Below the pieces are notes generated by a model. That model was not told the origin of the DNA. It made no database searches and worked only from the letters and a program-made list of their open reading frames with translations. DNA of 45,000 bases from Cryptomeria japonica. Its lineage: Eukaryota; Streptophyta; Pinopsida; Cupressales; Cupressaceae. The stretch lies in contig NC_081412.1 of NCBI RefSeq assembly GCF_030272615.1, forward strand, positions 540,112,335-540,157,334, in the 5' to 3' direction. The translations under genes and the position numbers were made by a program. Below, one piece after another: positions 21,837-33,788 of the stretch (the first letter of the stretch is position 1; each line of letters starts with the position of its first letter).

Positions 21837-22964
21837 TTGGTGGAGGACGTGTTTTATATTTCTACCATGACAAAGAATTTAATCTATGTTTCTACTCTAA
21901 AGGACAAGGGTTACATCGTGACCTTTGAAGAGGGCAAAGTCTATATCCGTCCAAAGAACTCCAAGGTAGAAAAAGTGATTGGAGTCAAGCATGGCAGCTT
22001 GTTTCGGTTGCATTTTGAACCAACACATGCATTGGTGAGCAACTATAGAGGGCTTGGAGAATTGTGGCATTGGAGGATGGCTCATATTCACCATGGAGCA
22101 CTTAATATGCTCAAGGAAATAGTGACGGGGCTACCTTAGGTGAAGGTTGAAAAGCATGAGGTGTGCAAGGGTTGTGCTCTTAAGAAATATGCCAAGACCA
22201 ATTTTCCAAGCAATGACATAAGATCTAAAGGGATTTTGGATCTCATACACTCAGATGTATGTGGGCCCATGTCAACAGCATTCTTGAAGGGGTATGAGTA
22301 TTATGTTACCTTCATTGATGATTTATCCAGGAAGATGTGGATATATTTTATGAAGAATAAAGATGAAGTCTTTAGTAGGTTCAAGGAGTTTAAGGCTCTC
22401 ATGGAGAACAAGACATGGAGGAAGATCAAGATATTGAGATCTGATAATGGAGGTGAGTATACCTCAAATACCTTCAAAGATTTCTGTGCTCGGGAAGGTA
22501 TCAAGAAAGAGTTGACAGTTTTGTACAACCCTCAATAGAATGGGGTTGGTGATCGGAAAAATAGGGCTATTGTTAGAGTACCCAAGGCCATGCTTCATGA
22601 TCAGGATCTACCTTGGTTTTTATGGGTAGAAGCTTTCAATACAGTCGTGCATCTACATAATAGGAGCCCACATAAAGTGTTGGGAAAATTGACTCCAAAA
22701 GAGGCATTCACTGGGAAGAAACCAGATCTAAGGCACATTCGCATCTTAAGATGCCTTGTGTATTTCCATATTCTCATGGAGAAGAGAACCAAGTTGGAAC
22801 CAACTGTAGAGAAGGGTATCCTATCTGGATACAATGAAACTTCTAAGGCCTATCATGTTTACATTCCCACCCTCATGAAAACAATTATTCCCACAAATGT
22901 AAAGTTTGAGGAGGAAAGGGCTCTTCAGAATTCTGGAAGTTTGATGGATGTTCAAGAGGAGTAG
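21837..22964 (+). pseudogene. copia-2 pre-integrase and integrase
   Basis: All segments are in one frame, broken by TAG stops at 22137-22139 and 22536-22538. LWHWRMAHIHHGALNML and CKGCALKKYAK form the HHCC zinc region. The catalytic residues are present: Asp in HSDVCGPM, Asp in LRSDNGGEY, and the third in the region NGVGDRKNRAIV, where an Asp replaces the expected Glu (usually AERKNR). Downstream AFTGKKPDLRHIRILRC is typical of the copia integrase tail. Confidence 0.9.
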
Positions 22965-23807
22965 GCACCCAAGGTTGAGGCTGCACAAACTCCTCAGACT
23001 CTAGTCACACAAGTTGGAGAGCAAAGCAAGTAGGCCAAGCAAATTGATCAAGAGGAAGAACAGAGGATTGCTCAACCTCAGACTCCTATCATGGGGAGGA
23101 GGAAAAATAGGGCAGCTGAGCAAACACTAATAGAGGCCTAGGAGTATGTTGGTTATCCTAAAGATCCAGTTAGATAGAGAAAGGCTCCTAAACATTTTTT
23201 CTAATTATATGGCACTTATGAGTGAACTAATTCAGCTAGAGCCTTCCATCTTTCAAAAGGCGTCCAAGCATCAGTTATGGAGGGATGCCATGGTGGAAGA
23301 ATATTCTTCCATCATGAAGAATAATGTGTGGGAGGTAGTGCCATGACCCAAAAAAAAGTCAGTGGTAGGGTCAAGATGGTTGTGTAAGATTAAGCATTCT
23401 ACAGATGGTAGTATGGAAAAGTTCAAAGAAAAGTTTGTGGCTAAGGGGTTTTCTTAGAAGGAAGGGATCAAATATGATGAGACCTTTCCTTTAGTAACCA
23501 GGTACTCTTCCATAAGAGCTATCATTTATGCAATAGCACAAATGGGTTGGAGAATTCACCAAATGGATGTGAAGACAACATTTCTCAATGGATTGATTGA
23601 GGAAGAGATTTGCAAAGAACAACCAAAGGGTTTTGAGGTGCGTGGGAGGGATTCTCATGTGTGCAGGTTGAAGAGAGCATTATATGGGCTCAAGTAGGCT
23701 CCCAGGGCATGGTATGCTCTTATTGATGGTTACTTGCAGAGTGTGAGTTTCACCAAGAGTGATGCTGATCCAAACCTATACTATGTTCAGGTGAAGGGAG
23801 AGCTTCT
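22965..23807 (+). pseudogene. copia-2 reverse transcriptase, 5' part
   Basis: After an acidic linker and a frameshift, the RT frame runs from about 23146. LWRDAMVEEYSSIMKNNVWEVVP is followed by a TGA, then SRWLCKIKHSTDGSMEKFK, FS-stop-KEGIKYDETF, QMDVKTTFLNGLIEEEI, and RALYGLK-stop-APRAWY. Two of the stops stand where CAG (Gln) is conserved. The coding sequence breaks at 23807 where the solo LTR begins and resumes at 37372. Confidence 0.92.
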
Positions 23808-24299
23808 TGTTTGCATTGGAATGTCATTGATGTCAATAATTGAGAAGATGCAAAGATATCCACTAGCCAGAGACGCAACATGATGAATGCCCTAGATGAA
23901 GATTGGGTTGATGGATCAGATTGTTGAAGAACAGTGTTGTTGCAGACTCCCACAATGCCATATGATGTGTCTATGAAGTTCATGTTGGATGTCTTGAAGC
24001 TAGGGTTGTGAACACAATAAATCATGTATATTGGCAAGACCCCACTATGGTATACCGATCACATTATGGTCTGATAAATAAGCATCACAAGTCATATTGG
24101 GATAACTCAACCAATCAAGTGTTGTGTAGGTGATATCTGCTATGGTGGTTTGATCAGAATAGCTAGGCTAATACCAAGTCACTTGGAGGAAATTGCTATC
24201 GGCGCAAGTCAGGCCAATGTCGGGTCATGAGGAGTCTCTTTTGTGTTTTGTTAGATTGGGATAGCAATGCCGAATACAAAGTAAAAGGCACACACCGAA

Positions 24300-24490
24300 A
24301 TAGATGAACATAGGTGGAGTAGCAATTTTGTGTGATATCGATAGAACAAACTGTTCCAATATCACTATATCGGTATAGCTTGGCTGAAACAGAAACTTGG
24401 GTACCCATCAGAATAATCGACAAAGGCAAAATAGCAATCCAACGCAATACCGATAGAACAAACTACTCCAACATCATTTTATCAAAATAG
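24300..24490. repeat. Internal repeat with CCGATAGAACAAACT
   Basis: Two related segments, about 24318-24375 and 24430-24490, share TAGCAAT, CGATAGAACAAACT and CCAAYATCA. Further CCGATA/TATCGG phrases are scattered through 24040-25560 of the solo LTR. Confidence 0.65.
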
Positions 24491-26063
24491 TTATGTCGAC
24501 CAGGAGACCGAGGATGTGTATCGAAGTAGCTACCGAGGGTGGAATGAAAAAATCCTACTATGCGGATAGACTAAACCATTTCGACATTTGCCTATCGGGA
24601 TACCTCATGCTGATGCGAACACCATCAGGATTACATACAAGATCGGGACAAGTCAAAAAGTTTATCCAGATAGACCAAGCTATTCCGATAGAGGGAAATG
24701 AAGAGAAGACCTCTTAGTAAGTTTATCAGAATAACATATGTTGATATGTTGAAGGAATGTGGGTATGCGATTTGGGAATAAGCTAGGTTGATGCTTGTTC
24801 ATGTTGGGTCATCGAAACAAGTTTGTACAGACAGTATAATATCCTTAAGTTAATCTAATAGTGTTGGATGTTCCAATGAGTATGCATTTCAGAATACCTA
24901 TGCCGATGAAGTTTGTCACCGTGGAGTTTGAATTTTGGGATACCTATGCCAATAAAGGTGAGTTGACAGTATGTCATCAGAATGACTTGTTCTGTCGTTC
25001 TAGCATTGTTTTCCTATGCCGATAGTTGTGGTAATTATGATGAGTGGTTGTTTGGCTTGAAGTCTTTTAGTTCGAGGTAACTTATGTTGATAAGGTCTAT
25101 CAACATGGAGATTGTGTTTCGGGATAGCTTATGGCGATAAGGGAAATCAAAGGTGAAGATTTAATCAGAGTAACTCATGCCAACGAAAGGGAACAAAGGC
25201 ATCACATGGTCATTGGGATATGTTGTGAAGGCGGAGTAAGTGCTAGAAGTTTGCTTGACAGTGATAGTTATGTCAATGAAGGGACAAGGTGTTACATCAA
25301 GGTAAGTAATGATGATGAGAATGGCAAGTTGAGGTGAACGATCAGAGAAACCAATAACTATCGGGATAATACTTCAAGGTCTGACCAACAGTTAAAGCTA
25401 TATCGATAGATCTTTGAGGAATTGTATTGAAATGAGTCAACCTGATATGTCCAACATGGAAACAGAGTGAATCAGAATGATAGCTTGTTGTCAACCCGAT
25501 GTGTTTGCAGTGCTAACCAACAGAGATTGCACGATGCCATGTTTGCATGCCAATAGAAGCAGAGATCTACATGGCATTTGACCAATCTTGATCATATGAC
25601 ATAGACATCGAATGTGATGACATGTGTGCTCCAGGTGGTCGAACATAAATGTAGAAATTGTTGAACACAGTTTTGACAGTCAAATGAAGATATTGTTGAT
25701 CCAAATAGGGCAAGTAGTTGGAGATTTCATTAATGGCAATCCAGGAGTAGATAGGTGCACGACCCAAGCTAATCAACATACAATAAATCAAATCTTATGG
25801 ACAAGCGATGAGATCGGATAGTTGTAGGTGAAGCAGGTGAGCTTGCAGGGTTGTGTGGATAAGTAGAAAAGTTGACCAAAGGTAGAGGCGAATTGATGTG
25901 ATTTGATAGGATTAGATGAGACAGAGAGAACACAAAGATGAAGTGGCATGTGAAACCACCATAATGCTAGTAGCGAAGGTTGAATCTAGCAGATCGACGA
26001 CTTGTATTCAATGCTGGTGAAGAATATAGTTTGGTGCATCTAAGAATTTGAGTTGCTTGATGG

Positions 26064-27100
26064 TGTGATGCTAAAAATGTGGTATATAAGAAAGGAATAC
26101 ACATATAATGTGACAATAAAACATAAATGAAAAGCTTAATTGAAAAATAGATTAAAAATGCAAACCATAAGCCTTCCTCGAAATGCCCCATTTTCCTCTA
26201 TTCTTGAGGACCTTGAAGGTGTTAGATTGGTTGGCTCTCAGCAGAGCAATGACCTCTAAAGTGGTAACTCAAGAGTTGAGTAGCTATTTGATCATGATTG
26301 ATTATGAAAATGATGTGAAATGCATGATCTAAGAAACTAGATTAACATGCTATGATTAATCCAAAAGCTAATTACTAGATAATTGAAATGCAAATTGCCT
26401 ATAGTAATGATGCTGAAAATATGAATGAAAGGGATCCTTATTGCTCCAAAATGAGGGGTATTTATAGGAATTCCAAGGCCAAAGCTGAGGTGGAAGGAAT
26501 CGATAGTCCAAATTTGATCTAAAGATATCAAGGGCCAAGATTGAGAATGTTGGAGAAGAGGTTGGAGGAAGGGACACTTGTCATCTCTGTGGTGATAAGT
26601 GTCAAGGAGCCTTGCTCATGAGAGGGCAAGTGTCCAAGGGAGGAGACATGTGGCAAAAGTGCCATGTGTCTCAAGGGGAGAATATCCACACCATAGGAGG
26701 TTACGATAAGGAGGTTAGGATGTGCAAGATAGGATAGGGTTAGTTAAACCCAAGGTTAGGTGGAATGGGTTAGGTCAGGGGATGGTTAGGTTAGGTGGTT
26801 AAAAGTTAGGAGCCATGTGGGGAATTTGAATTTAAAAATTCAAATAATAGGAAAAGGCTAATTAACTTTCAACAACTCAAAAATTGATTTGTTTTAATTA
26901 ATTAGGGGATTAGAAGGAATGAATTAAATGGGGGGAGGATTAATTAATTTGGATTAATTAATCAAAGGGAACTATTGAGATGAACCTATTAAATAAATCC
27001 TTAGGTTTATTAATAAGTAGATGAAAGGGATTTAATCAAATTGCTAATGAATTCAATTAAATTGGGAAGGGTATCTTCAGACCATTTTTAGGTGTATACA
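26064..27100 (-). repeat. 3' LTR of the gypsy element
   Basis: 1037 bp. Plus-strand ends are TGTGATGC and GTATACA. On the minus strand it reads TGTATACACC...GCATCACA. It contains many TTAGGTTAGG-like phrases around 26740-26810. Confidence 0.95.
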
Positions 27101-27120
27101 TTTTGCCCCTCTTTGAAGCG
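27101..27120 (-). other. Polypurine tract of the gypsy element
   Basis: The minus strand reads AAAGAGGGGCAAAA directly before the 3' LTR start TGTATACACC. Confidence 0.85.
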
Positions 27121-28826
27121 AGGTGTGATGACCCGTTGATTCAAAGAATAATCTCAATATGATGATGTTGATGTGATATTGGTTCGATAGGATATCCCAG
27201 CCATTAATTGCTAAATTATGATATGATGATGCCCCCTCAGGAGATTAATTGAGATAATCGACCTTTGGAGTTTTTGGACCTTTGCGAAATTGATTTCCCG
27301 AGAGATTATTGGATGATTCATGCAACTGTGGTTGATGAAAGTGCGAGTTCTTCTATCACTTTGATGTGGTTCTTGATGTGATGATTGATAGAGTTTGATT
27401 GAATTGATAAGATTGATTAGATTGATAAGATCAACATTTAGTCTGGTTTCAAGAATGACACCTCCTGTATAAGACAAAGATGATCAAAGCAATTGGTTTC
27501 AGGAACGATATATCCTGTATAAGACTTGATCAAAATGTCTAGTTCTAGGAAAGATACATCCTGTATAAGATATGATAGAATAGATCAGGTGAGATCGATT
27601 GATAGAATTGATAAGATTGATTGGATAAAGAACTGACAATTTGTTGATATCATGTTGCAGGAAGATGCATATATGCTGATGTGGGTTCATTTGAGGGGGT
27701 AGCATAAGATTTGTATTGGGTTGACAATATCTGGAGAGATGAGTCATCATTCTAATTGTGTATACACCTATGATGATACATTGATGATTCCTACGATAGA
27801 TTTGGCCTTGGATAAGATGAGCTTTTGTGATCCCATGCAAAATGAAATGCAAATCTACTTTAAAAATGTAAATGCAAAATGAAATGCAATGCGGCAATCG
27901 GACCGGTCATGTGGTCATTGCTTTGTTTCATCATTGAGCCTTTAAAATGTGGGAAGTGAGTGCAAACATCAATGGTATAATTGAACCACGATGACCTAAG
28001 CACTACTTTCTTGGGTTTTGATATTGCAAGTTAGCACAAGCATCAAGGTATAATTGAACCAAGATGACCTGAGTGTTGCTTGTGCAAAATAGGCAGTATT
28101 AACCATTTATATATGCAAGTCCAAAATGTCTTATATGATACTCTGATGATCATGTCTCGAGACAACTTTGCACATATTAACGATTAATTTACAGACACTA
28201 GACAAGAAAAATATCATGTTCCTTCCTTGTTCCTCTAGTCAAAGACATCCTGGAGTCACTCAGAAATCATGATAGCGAAAAATCAAGATAAAATAGTTGA
28301 ACCATTATTATCAAAGTGTTAAAATCATGAGTCAAGAGATATCATCCATTGATATGTGTTTGTCATGTTTAGACCGATATGTGATAGTTTATGGTTGACA
28401 ATGTGATCTTATGTTAAATGTTGGATGTGTCTCAGTTTTTCGCTTAACAAGTGTTGTCTAATTGTTGTTCTACCTATTTGATTAAGCTCAAAACGATGAA
28501 AATCTTGCCCCCTACAAGGTTTAGGATTTTGCCCCCAGTCTAGAAACAAACCTTATTATGATATATACCATGATCCAAACCATGACGAGAAATCACCTGG
28601 GATGTCTACGTATGTACAAAGGCCTTATTTATGGATATGAACAATGCTGATGGAAAATGAATGCAAGCGGAAGGATGCATGAACAAATAGATGGAAGAGC
28701 TAGCTGACAAATAGCGCCTGTTTGCCAGGTTTCTTTTTCTCATATTTGATTTTTTTTGTTTTTTTTTTGTTTTTCCCTGTTTTGGGATTTTCTGCTTTTC
28801 CACTATTTTTGGATTTTTCTGCTTTT
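27121..28826. other. Untranslated 3' region of the gypsy element
   Basis: No coding domain is visible. Short repeats of GATTGATAAGATTGATTAGA type occur near 27380-27620. The phrase GATATATCCTGTATAAGA recurs about 27455-27570 (three times, roughly 50 bp apart). Purpose unknown. Confidence 0.6.
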
Positions 28827-30032
28827 TCAGACATAAAACTTCTTCAGATGCATGCTATTGATGGGTTCCTCAAGTTGATCCCTGTCCTGTGTTGATAATT
28901 GATATGCTCTTGATCCAAATACTATTGTGACCACAAACGAACCTAACCAATTTGGTTCAAACTTTCCTTTCTTTTCTCGATCTGACTGGTTTCTTGGATT
29001 TTCCTTTAGTACTAGTTCTCCAACTTGAAAGACTCATGGTTTGACCTTGTGATTATAACTTCAACACATTATTTATTGATATACCTTTAAATGATCAAAG
29101 GCATTTTGTCTTCGTTCATGGATCAATTCTAACTCTTACAATCTAGATACTCGTTGTTCTTCATCTGGGATAAGACCTTTTAATTATACTCGTACAGAAG
29201 GTATCTATACATCTATTGGCAGTATTGCTTCTGATCCATAGACAAGAGAGAAAGGTGTGGCACCTGTTGGTGTGCGGATACTAGTACAGTAGGCCCATAG
29301 AGAAATGTTCAATTGAATATGCCAATCTCTGCCTGCATCGTTCATTGTCTTTTTGAGGATTTTCAAAATAGTTTTGTTTGATGCTTCTTCTTGCCCATTT
29401 CCTTGTGGATAGTAGGATGTGGAAAATCTGTGTTGGATCTTGAATTTCTCACATAGCTCTTGTACATCCTGATTCTTGAACGGTCGCCCATTATCAGTGA
29501 TAATGGTCATGGGTATTCCATAACGACAAAAGATGCAGTTCAAGATAAATGCAGTAATTTGTTTTCCTGCGATATTTGTGAGAGGTACTGCCTCAATCCA
29601 TTTTGTGAAATATTATGTAGCTACAAGGATGAATTTGTGACCATTGGATGAAGAAGGATTTATCTTTCCTACTAGATCAAGACCCCATTGGCAGAAAGGC
29701 CAAGATGTTTCCAAAGCATGAAGTTCTTGTGTTGGAGCATGAATTAAATTTCCATGGATCTGACATTGTTTGCATGTTTTAGCTATCTGAAAAGATTCTC
29801 GTTCCATAGTTGGCCAATAATATCCCAAGCATATGAGTTTTTTTAAAAGGGTAAGACCACTTGAATGAGTGCCACAAAGGTTGTTATGGACTTCATTTAA
29901 GGCCTTCTTAGATTCTTCTTGTTTGAGACATCTTAAAAGAGTATCATCTAGACCTCGTTTAAACAAGGTATCTGCGACAAGAGTATAATGGGAGGATTGG
30001 CAGAAGAAATTTTTCTTTTGGTTTTTTGACAA
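28827..30032 (-). pseudogene. gypsy integrase
   Basis: This is the integrase that inserts the cDNA. It starts with an HHCC zinc domain (HNNLCGTHSSGLTLLKKL, then CKQCQIHGN). The first catalytic Asp is in WGLDLVG. A TAA replaces the Asp codon of the ATDYFTKW motif near 29610. The core continues with ITDNGRPF and ends with SYYPQGNGQEEASNKTIL, carrying the catalytic Glu. The C-terminal part includes FQVGELVLKENP, REKKGKFEPNW and the ending MHLKKFYV, with the stop at 28827-28829. At least one frameshift lies between 29205 and about 29040. Length and motif order are normal for plant Tat-like integrases. Confidence 0.92.
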
Positions 30033-30055
30033 GTCCAGAGGGAGGGTGTTATCTT

Positions 30056-30961
30056 TCAGGTATGTATAAGTTTGGCCATAGCGGGAGGAATATGCCCAAC
30101 AAGGTGATAGATAGTTTGGGAATCAGGACAATTATGAGCAGGATAAAACAACTCTTCCACCAGGAATTCATAACGCTCTTGATTTTCCTGTGCCTGGAGG
30201 AGAGAAGCAAGTGTTGCCATGGCATCTATTGCTTTGTTGTCATTCCTTAGAATCTGCTGAAAAGTTATTTTGACAAAGTATTTCTTCACATCATCAACCA
30301 TCTACTTATAAGGCATTAGCTTTTCATCCTTTGTTTGATAATCATCATTGATTTGATTGATGACAAGCTGAGAGTCTCCAAAGACCTGAAGTTGTGTAAT
30401 GTTCCATTCTATAGCCATTTTGATACCTATAACCAAAGCTTCACATTCTCATGTGTTGTTGGTGCATGGAAAGCTTAATTCATACGCCTTTGTATGACCT
30501 AGTGGTTTGATGAATAGAATGCATGCTCCTAATCCATGTTGTGTTCCATTATTAATGACTGCTCCTGGACTGATATCCGGGTGATGTATTATAAGATCAG
30601 GATCCAACATTGGAATGTTTGCATATGACCATCTTTTGATTTGCCTCCTTTTGAAGAGTTCCAAATATTTTTGCCTTACTAGTTCAGACAGAGAAGTTAT
30701 TGGATATAGATCAGTTTTGCCAATGTTAACTGCCTTTGTCAGATCTATTAGGATAGATGACCTCTCTTGATAAAATTCAGGTAAGGTGTCAAATATCCCA
30801 TCTTCCAGCGCCTCGAGGAGGTTTTCACCATTAGATGCATCCTTTCTTTTTACTTTTTGTCGGTCTAATGTTGCCAGTAAATGGTTTTCAGCATTAGACC
30901 TGATATTGTTTTCTTTATTTTCATTTTTGTGACTAGGAGATTTGGCACCCACTTGACTCAA
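30056..30961 (-). pseudogene. gypsy extra RNase H (aRNH-type)
   Basis: The frame runs from 30961 to 30056 with two stops (a TGA before ECEALVIGI and a TAG before MVDDVKKYF). The RNase H begins at about 30560 with HGLGACILF, continues YELSFPCTNN, catalytic Glu in ECEAL, and catalytic Asp in GDSQLVINQI, and ends DAMATLASLL. This is the second, archaeal-like RNase H of plant Tat elements. The upstream half (SSILIDLTKAVNIGKTDLYP and so on) is a linker I do not recognise. No RT motif occurs before it. Confidence 0.85.
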
Positions 30962-31075
30962 AGATATGTTAGTGAAATTCCTAGCGGAAGTTGTTTTGGG
31001 TTCGATTGCATTAAAATATAAGGATATGGCATGGTCATTAGGAAAGGTATCAATGGTAGTATGTCTTTCATTTTC

Positions 31076-31438
31076 TCAATCCATAAGTTCAGGATGGATT
31101 AAGGGTAAAGGATCCTCAGGGTGAATTGTTTCAAAGATATTAGGGGTCATGATAGAGATGTCAAAGCTTTCAATATGCATTTCAATGTCTAGAACGATAC
31201 TCTCATCAAAATGACCTTGCATAAGTAGCTCTTGATTATCCTCGATTAAGTCCAAGTCAACCGAATGTGATTCTAATTCAAGCGGGCTAGTTCCTAACAT
31301 TTGCCCTGCATACGCATGAACTAGATCGACATCTACATCTGCTTCTTCCTTTTCAATTTCAAGTTGCTCTTGTTTGTTTTTCCATGATAGTGAATATTCT
31401 CCATTCCCTTGATCTCTTAGCTGCATTTGTTTTTCCAT
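31076..31438 (-). pseudogene. gypsy acidic linker segment
   Basis: A 120-codon open stretch that is rich in Glu and Asp (EEADVDVDLVHAYAGQML, HPEDPLPLIHPELMD). It lies where RT sequence would be expected between the protease and RNase H. It has no RT motif and no family that I can name. Confidence 0.6.
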
Positions 31439-31549
31439 GCTTGACAGAATTGAAGCAAATGATTGTTCCTTGGATTGTGTGCTTGAAGATGATGTCTCTT
31501 TGTTATGTGGAATAATGACCTCTTGAGCTAGTTTTATATTACTACAACA

Positions 31550-32032
31550 CTACAATGGATTTGAGTCTACTGAGATTGTGATTTCTTGCCCATTGTATGG
31601 AAATTTTAGGCACTGATGACATGTTGATGGAATAGCCTGTATGCCATGTATCCATGGTCTTCCCAAGAGTATGTTGTATGGTAAGTCCAAGTCTAGAACT
31701 TGGCATGTTGTGTCTTTCTGCAAAGGTCCCACTCTAATGGGCAATATCACAATTCTTTTAGAGCAACGCTCTTCTTCATCATATGCTTTGAATGTTATCT
31801 TTTCCCGGGGATCAACTGCATCTTAAAAATAACCTAGAGCACGGACAAGACTCAATGAGAAAATGTTTAAGCCAGCTCCCCCATCTATTAGGACACGTTT
31901 AACGAGTATTCTATGAATGAGGACTTCAATTTGCAAGGGAGTGTTATGGGGATGTTGCAAGGAATCAATGCTTAGATATGAAGGAGATGGGCTTTGAATA
32001 GGATCCTCTGAAATAGGTTTGATGGTAATCAT
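31550..32032 (-). pseudogene. gypsy aspartic protease
   Basis: Two abutting open segments interrupted by a stop near 31823. VLIDGGAGLNIFSL is the active-site region (D-G-G in plant gypsy proteases). YNILLGRPWIHGIQAIPST is the conserved second half (ILLGRPWIH). The protease would process the polyprotein. The start is not well defined because the upstream frame is degraded. Confidence 0.88.
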
Positions 32033-32041
32033 GGATATCCC

Positions 32042-32290
32042 TTAGGGAACTTCATCTTTGGGTGTATTGTTTGGTGATGATGCTATGGAAGGTTCTTGCA
32101 AGCTTTCAAGAGGTGTAGGAATAGATGCCTTTGGAGAGTCAATTTTCTTATGGGGGAATGAGCCATTTCTAGACATAGGTGCGCAATTGTGATCTTTCTC
32201 ATCAAAATCCCTTAGGGATCTCTTTAAGAGTTGTATAAAAGAGCCACCTTTCTTTGGAGATGTATTTGAATCCTTGTGAGGTTTTGACAT
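32042..32290 (-). pseudogene. Short gag/linker remnant of the gypsy element
   Basis: An 82-codon open stretch starting MSKPHKDSNTSPKKGGSF, Ser/Pro/Lys-rich, directly before the protease. It looks like the linker that normally follows Gag. No Gag core or zinc knuckle is visible upstream. Confidence 0.5.
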
Positions 32291-32964
32291 ATTTGGATTT
32301 TGATTTTGGACTTGTTTGATTTGTCTGATATGTTGACCTGTTATGTCTTAGACTTGTATTTTGCTTTTGTATTCCATGTTTCTATGATCTTCAACTATTT
32401 CGAATGTTTCAATTTATGTTTCAGCGATCTTATATCTTTGCGCTCTAGTTAAAATAGGCATATATATGTGTTGAATATTGTGCAAGGATTCAATTGTCTA
32501 AAAGGTGTTTCAATAAATGACCAACTGTCAATGTAGGTATGAAAGAGTGATATGACATGAAAAGATAATTCAAGTATTTGTAGATTTGTAAGTTTTTCGA
32601 TCTTAGTTTGGAGTGCAATGATGATCATTTTGATAAAACCAAGTCCAATAGTGATGATATATCCTATGATGTGGGACAAGGTTATCCTGATCAAACGTTG
32701 TAGTTTTATGATAGAGGATGATAGATCCTGATGAGAAACTATGTTTTGAGTGATCAGTTTATCAAAGAAGGTGTGATGTTGCACTTTGAGATGCTAGATC
32801 TTAAACTTGTTGGAGATGAATACTTGAGAACCTTAGTGTGTCTTGCTTTGAATCTGTTTTAGCAAAAGATAACCTGACAGAGTGACCCAAGAAGATGACC
32901 TAGTCTCTATGTTTGACTGTCTGAGAAATGGGTTATTTTTGTTTTCTGATTTCAGTGCAGTTTA
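32291..32964. other. Non-coding leader of the gypsy element
   Basis: No gag domain or other motif is visible. The minus-strand frame at 32449-32784 has no recognisable features and is probably chance. Confidence 0.5.
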
Positions 32965-33216
32965 CCAGAAATGCTGACAAAATGACCAAAAACATTGCTA
33001 TACAGAACAGAAATGTTGTTGAACTAACCAGAAACGCTGCTATATGAACCAGAAATGCTGACAAACTGACCACAAACACTGACAAACTGACCACAAATGT
33101 TGACAAACTGACCACAAATACTGACAAACTGACCACAAACGCTTCTATACTGAACAGAAACGCTAACAAACCGACCAGGAATGTTGAGGAACATACCAAA
33201 AATGCTATTTTGTAGT
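32965..33216. repeat. 21-bp tandem array 1, 12 units
   Basis: Twelve consecutive units of exactly 21 bp, consensus starting CCAGAAAYGCTG and ending about ACAAACTGA. Units 5-8 are nearly identical. I laid out each unit and found no indel. Confidence 0.93.
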
Positions 33217-33400
33217 GCAGTGACTCTAAAGTTCAAAATAGTGATGTTTAGACTCAAAAAAATGGGTGTTTGAACTTAGGATATTGTTGTTTTGACCTAA
33301 CTTTTTTATTTTCAGACTCAGATAACTGAAATTTAGACCTAACAAGTGAAAACTAGGAGAACTAATGTTGGAACATGAGCAATTTGACATTCAACCCAAA

Positions 33401-33526
33401 AGAGTTGTTGTTTAGACCAAGAGAGCTGACATTTAGACCAGAAGAGCTAATGTTTAGACCAAGAGAGCTGACGTTTAGACCAAAAGAGCTGATATTTAGA
33501 CCAAGAGAATTGACGTTTAGACCAAG
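33401..33526. repeat. 21-bp tandem array 2, 6 units
   Basis: Six units of 21 bp with the pattern AGAGCTGACGTTTAGACC plus three variable bases. Confidence 0.95.
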
Positions 33527-33683
33527 AACTCTGCAGCTTAAACTAGTGATGTTAGAACTTAGACAATGATTATTTTGACCCCAAGAGTTAATGTGTAGAA
33601 TGAGAAAATTAATGTTTATACCTAGCAAGCTCAACCTTGGAGAGTTAATGTTAAAATATGAAAAAGCTTACATTCATACCAAG

Positions 33684-33788
33684 AGAGCTGACGTTTAGAC
33701 CAAAAGAGCGACTATTTGGACCATAGGTGCTACTGTTTGGACTGTAGGTGTGACTATTTGGACTGTAGGTGCGACTGTTTGGACTGAA
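33684..33788. repeat. 21-bp tandem array 3, 5 units
   Basis: Five 21-bp units. The first matches array 2 and later ones drift to GGTGCGACTGTTTGGACT, which shows gradual change inside one array. Confidence 0.92.

Noticed and set aside
26337-26577. Minus-strand frames repeated at 35616-35825
   Set aside because: They lie in the two gypsy LTRs and are chance frames copied with the LTR.
32965-33526. Regular repeats resembling a CRISPR array
   Set aside because: Units are head-to-tail 21-bp repeats without unique spacers, in a plant retroelement leader.
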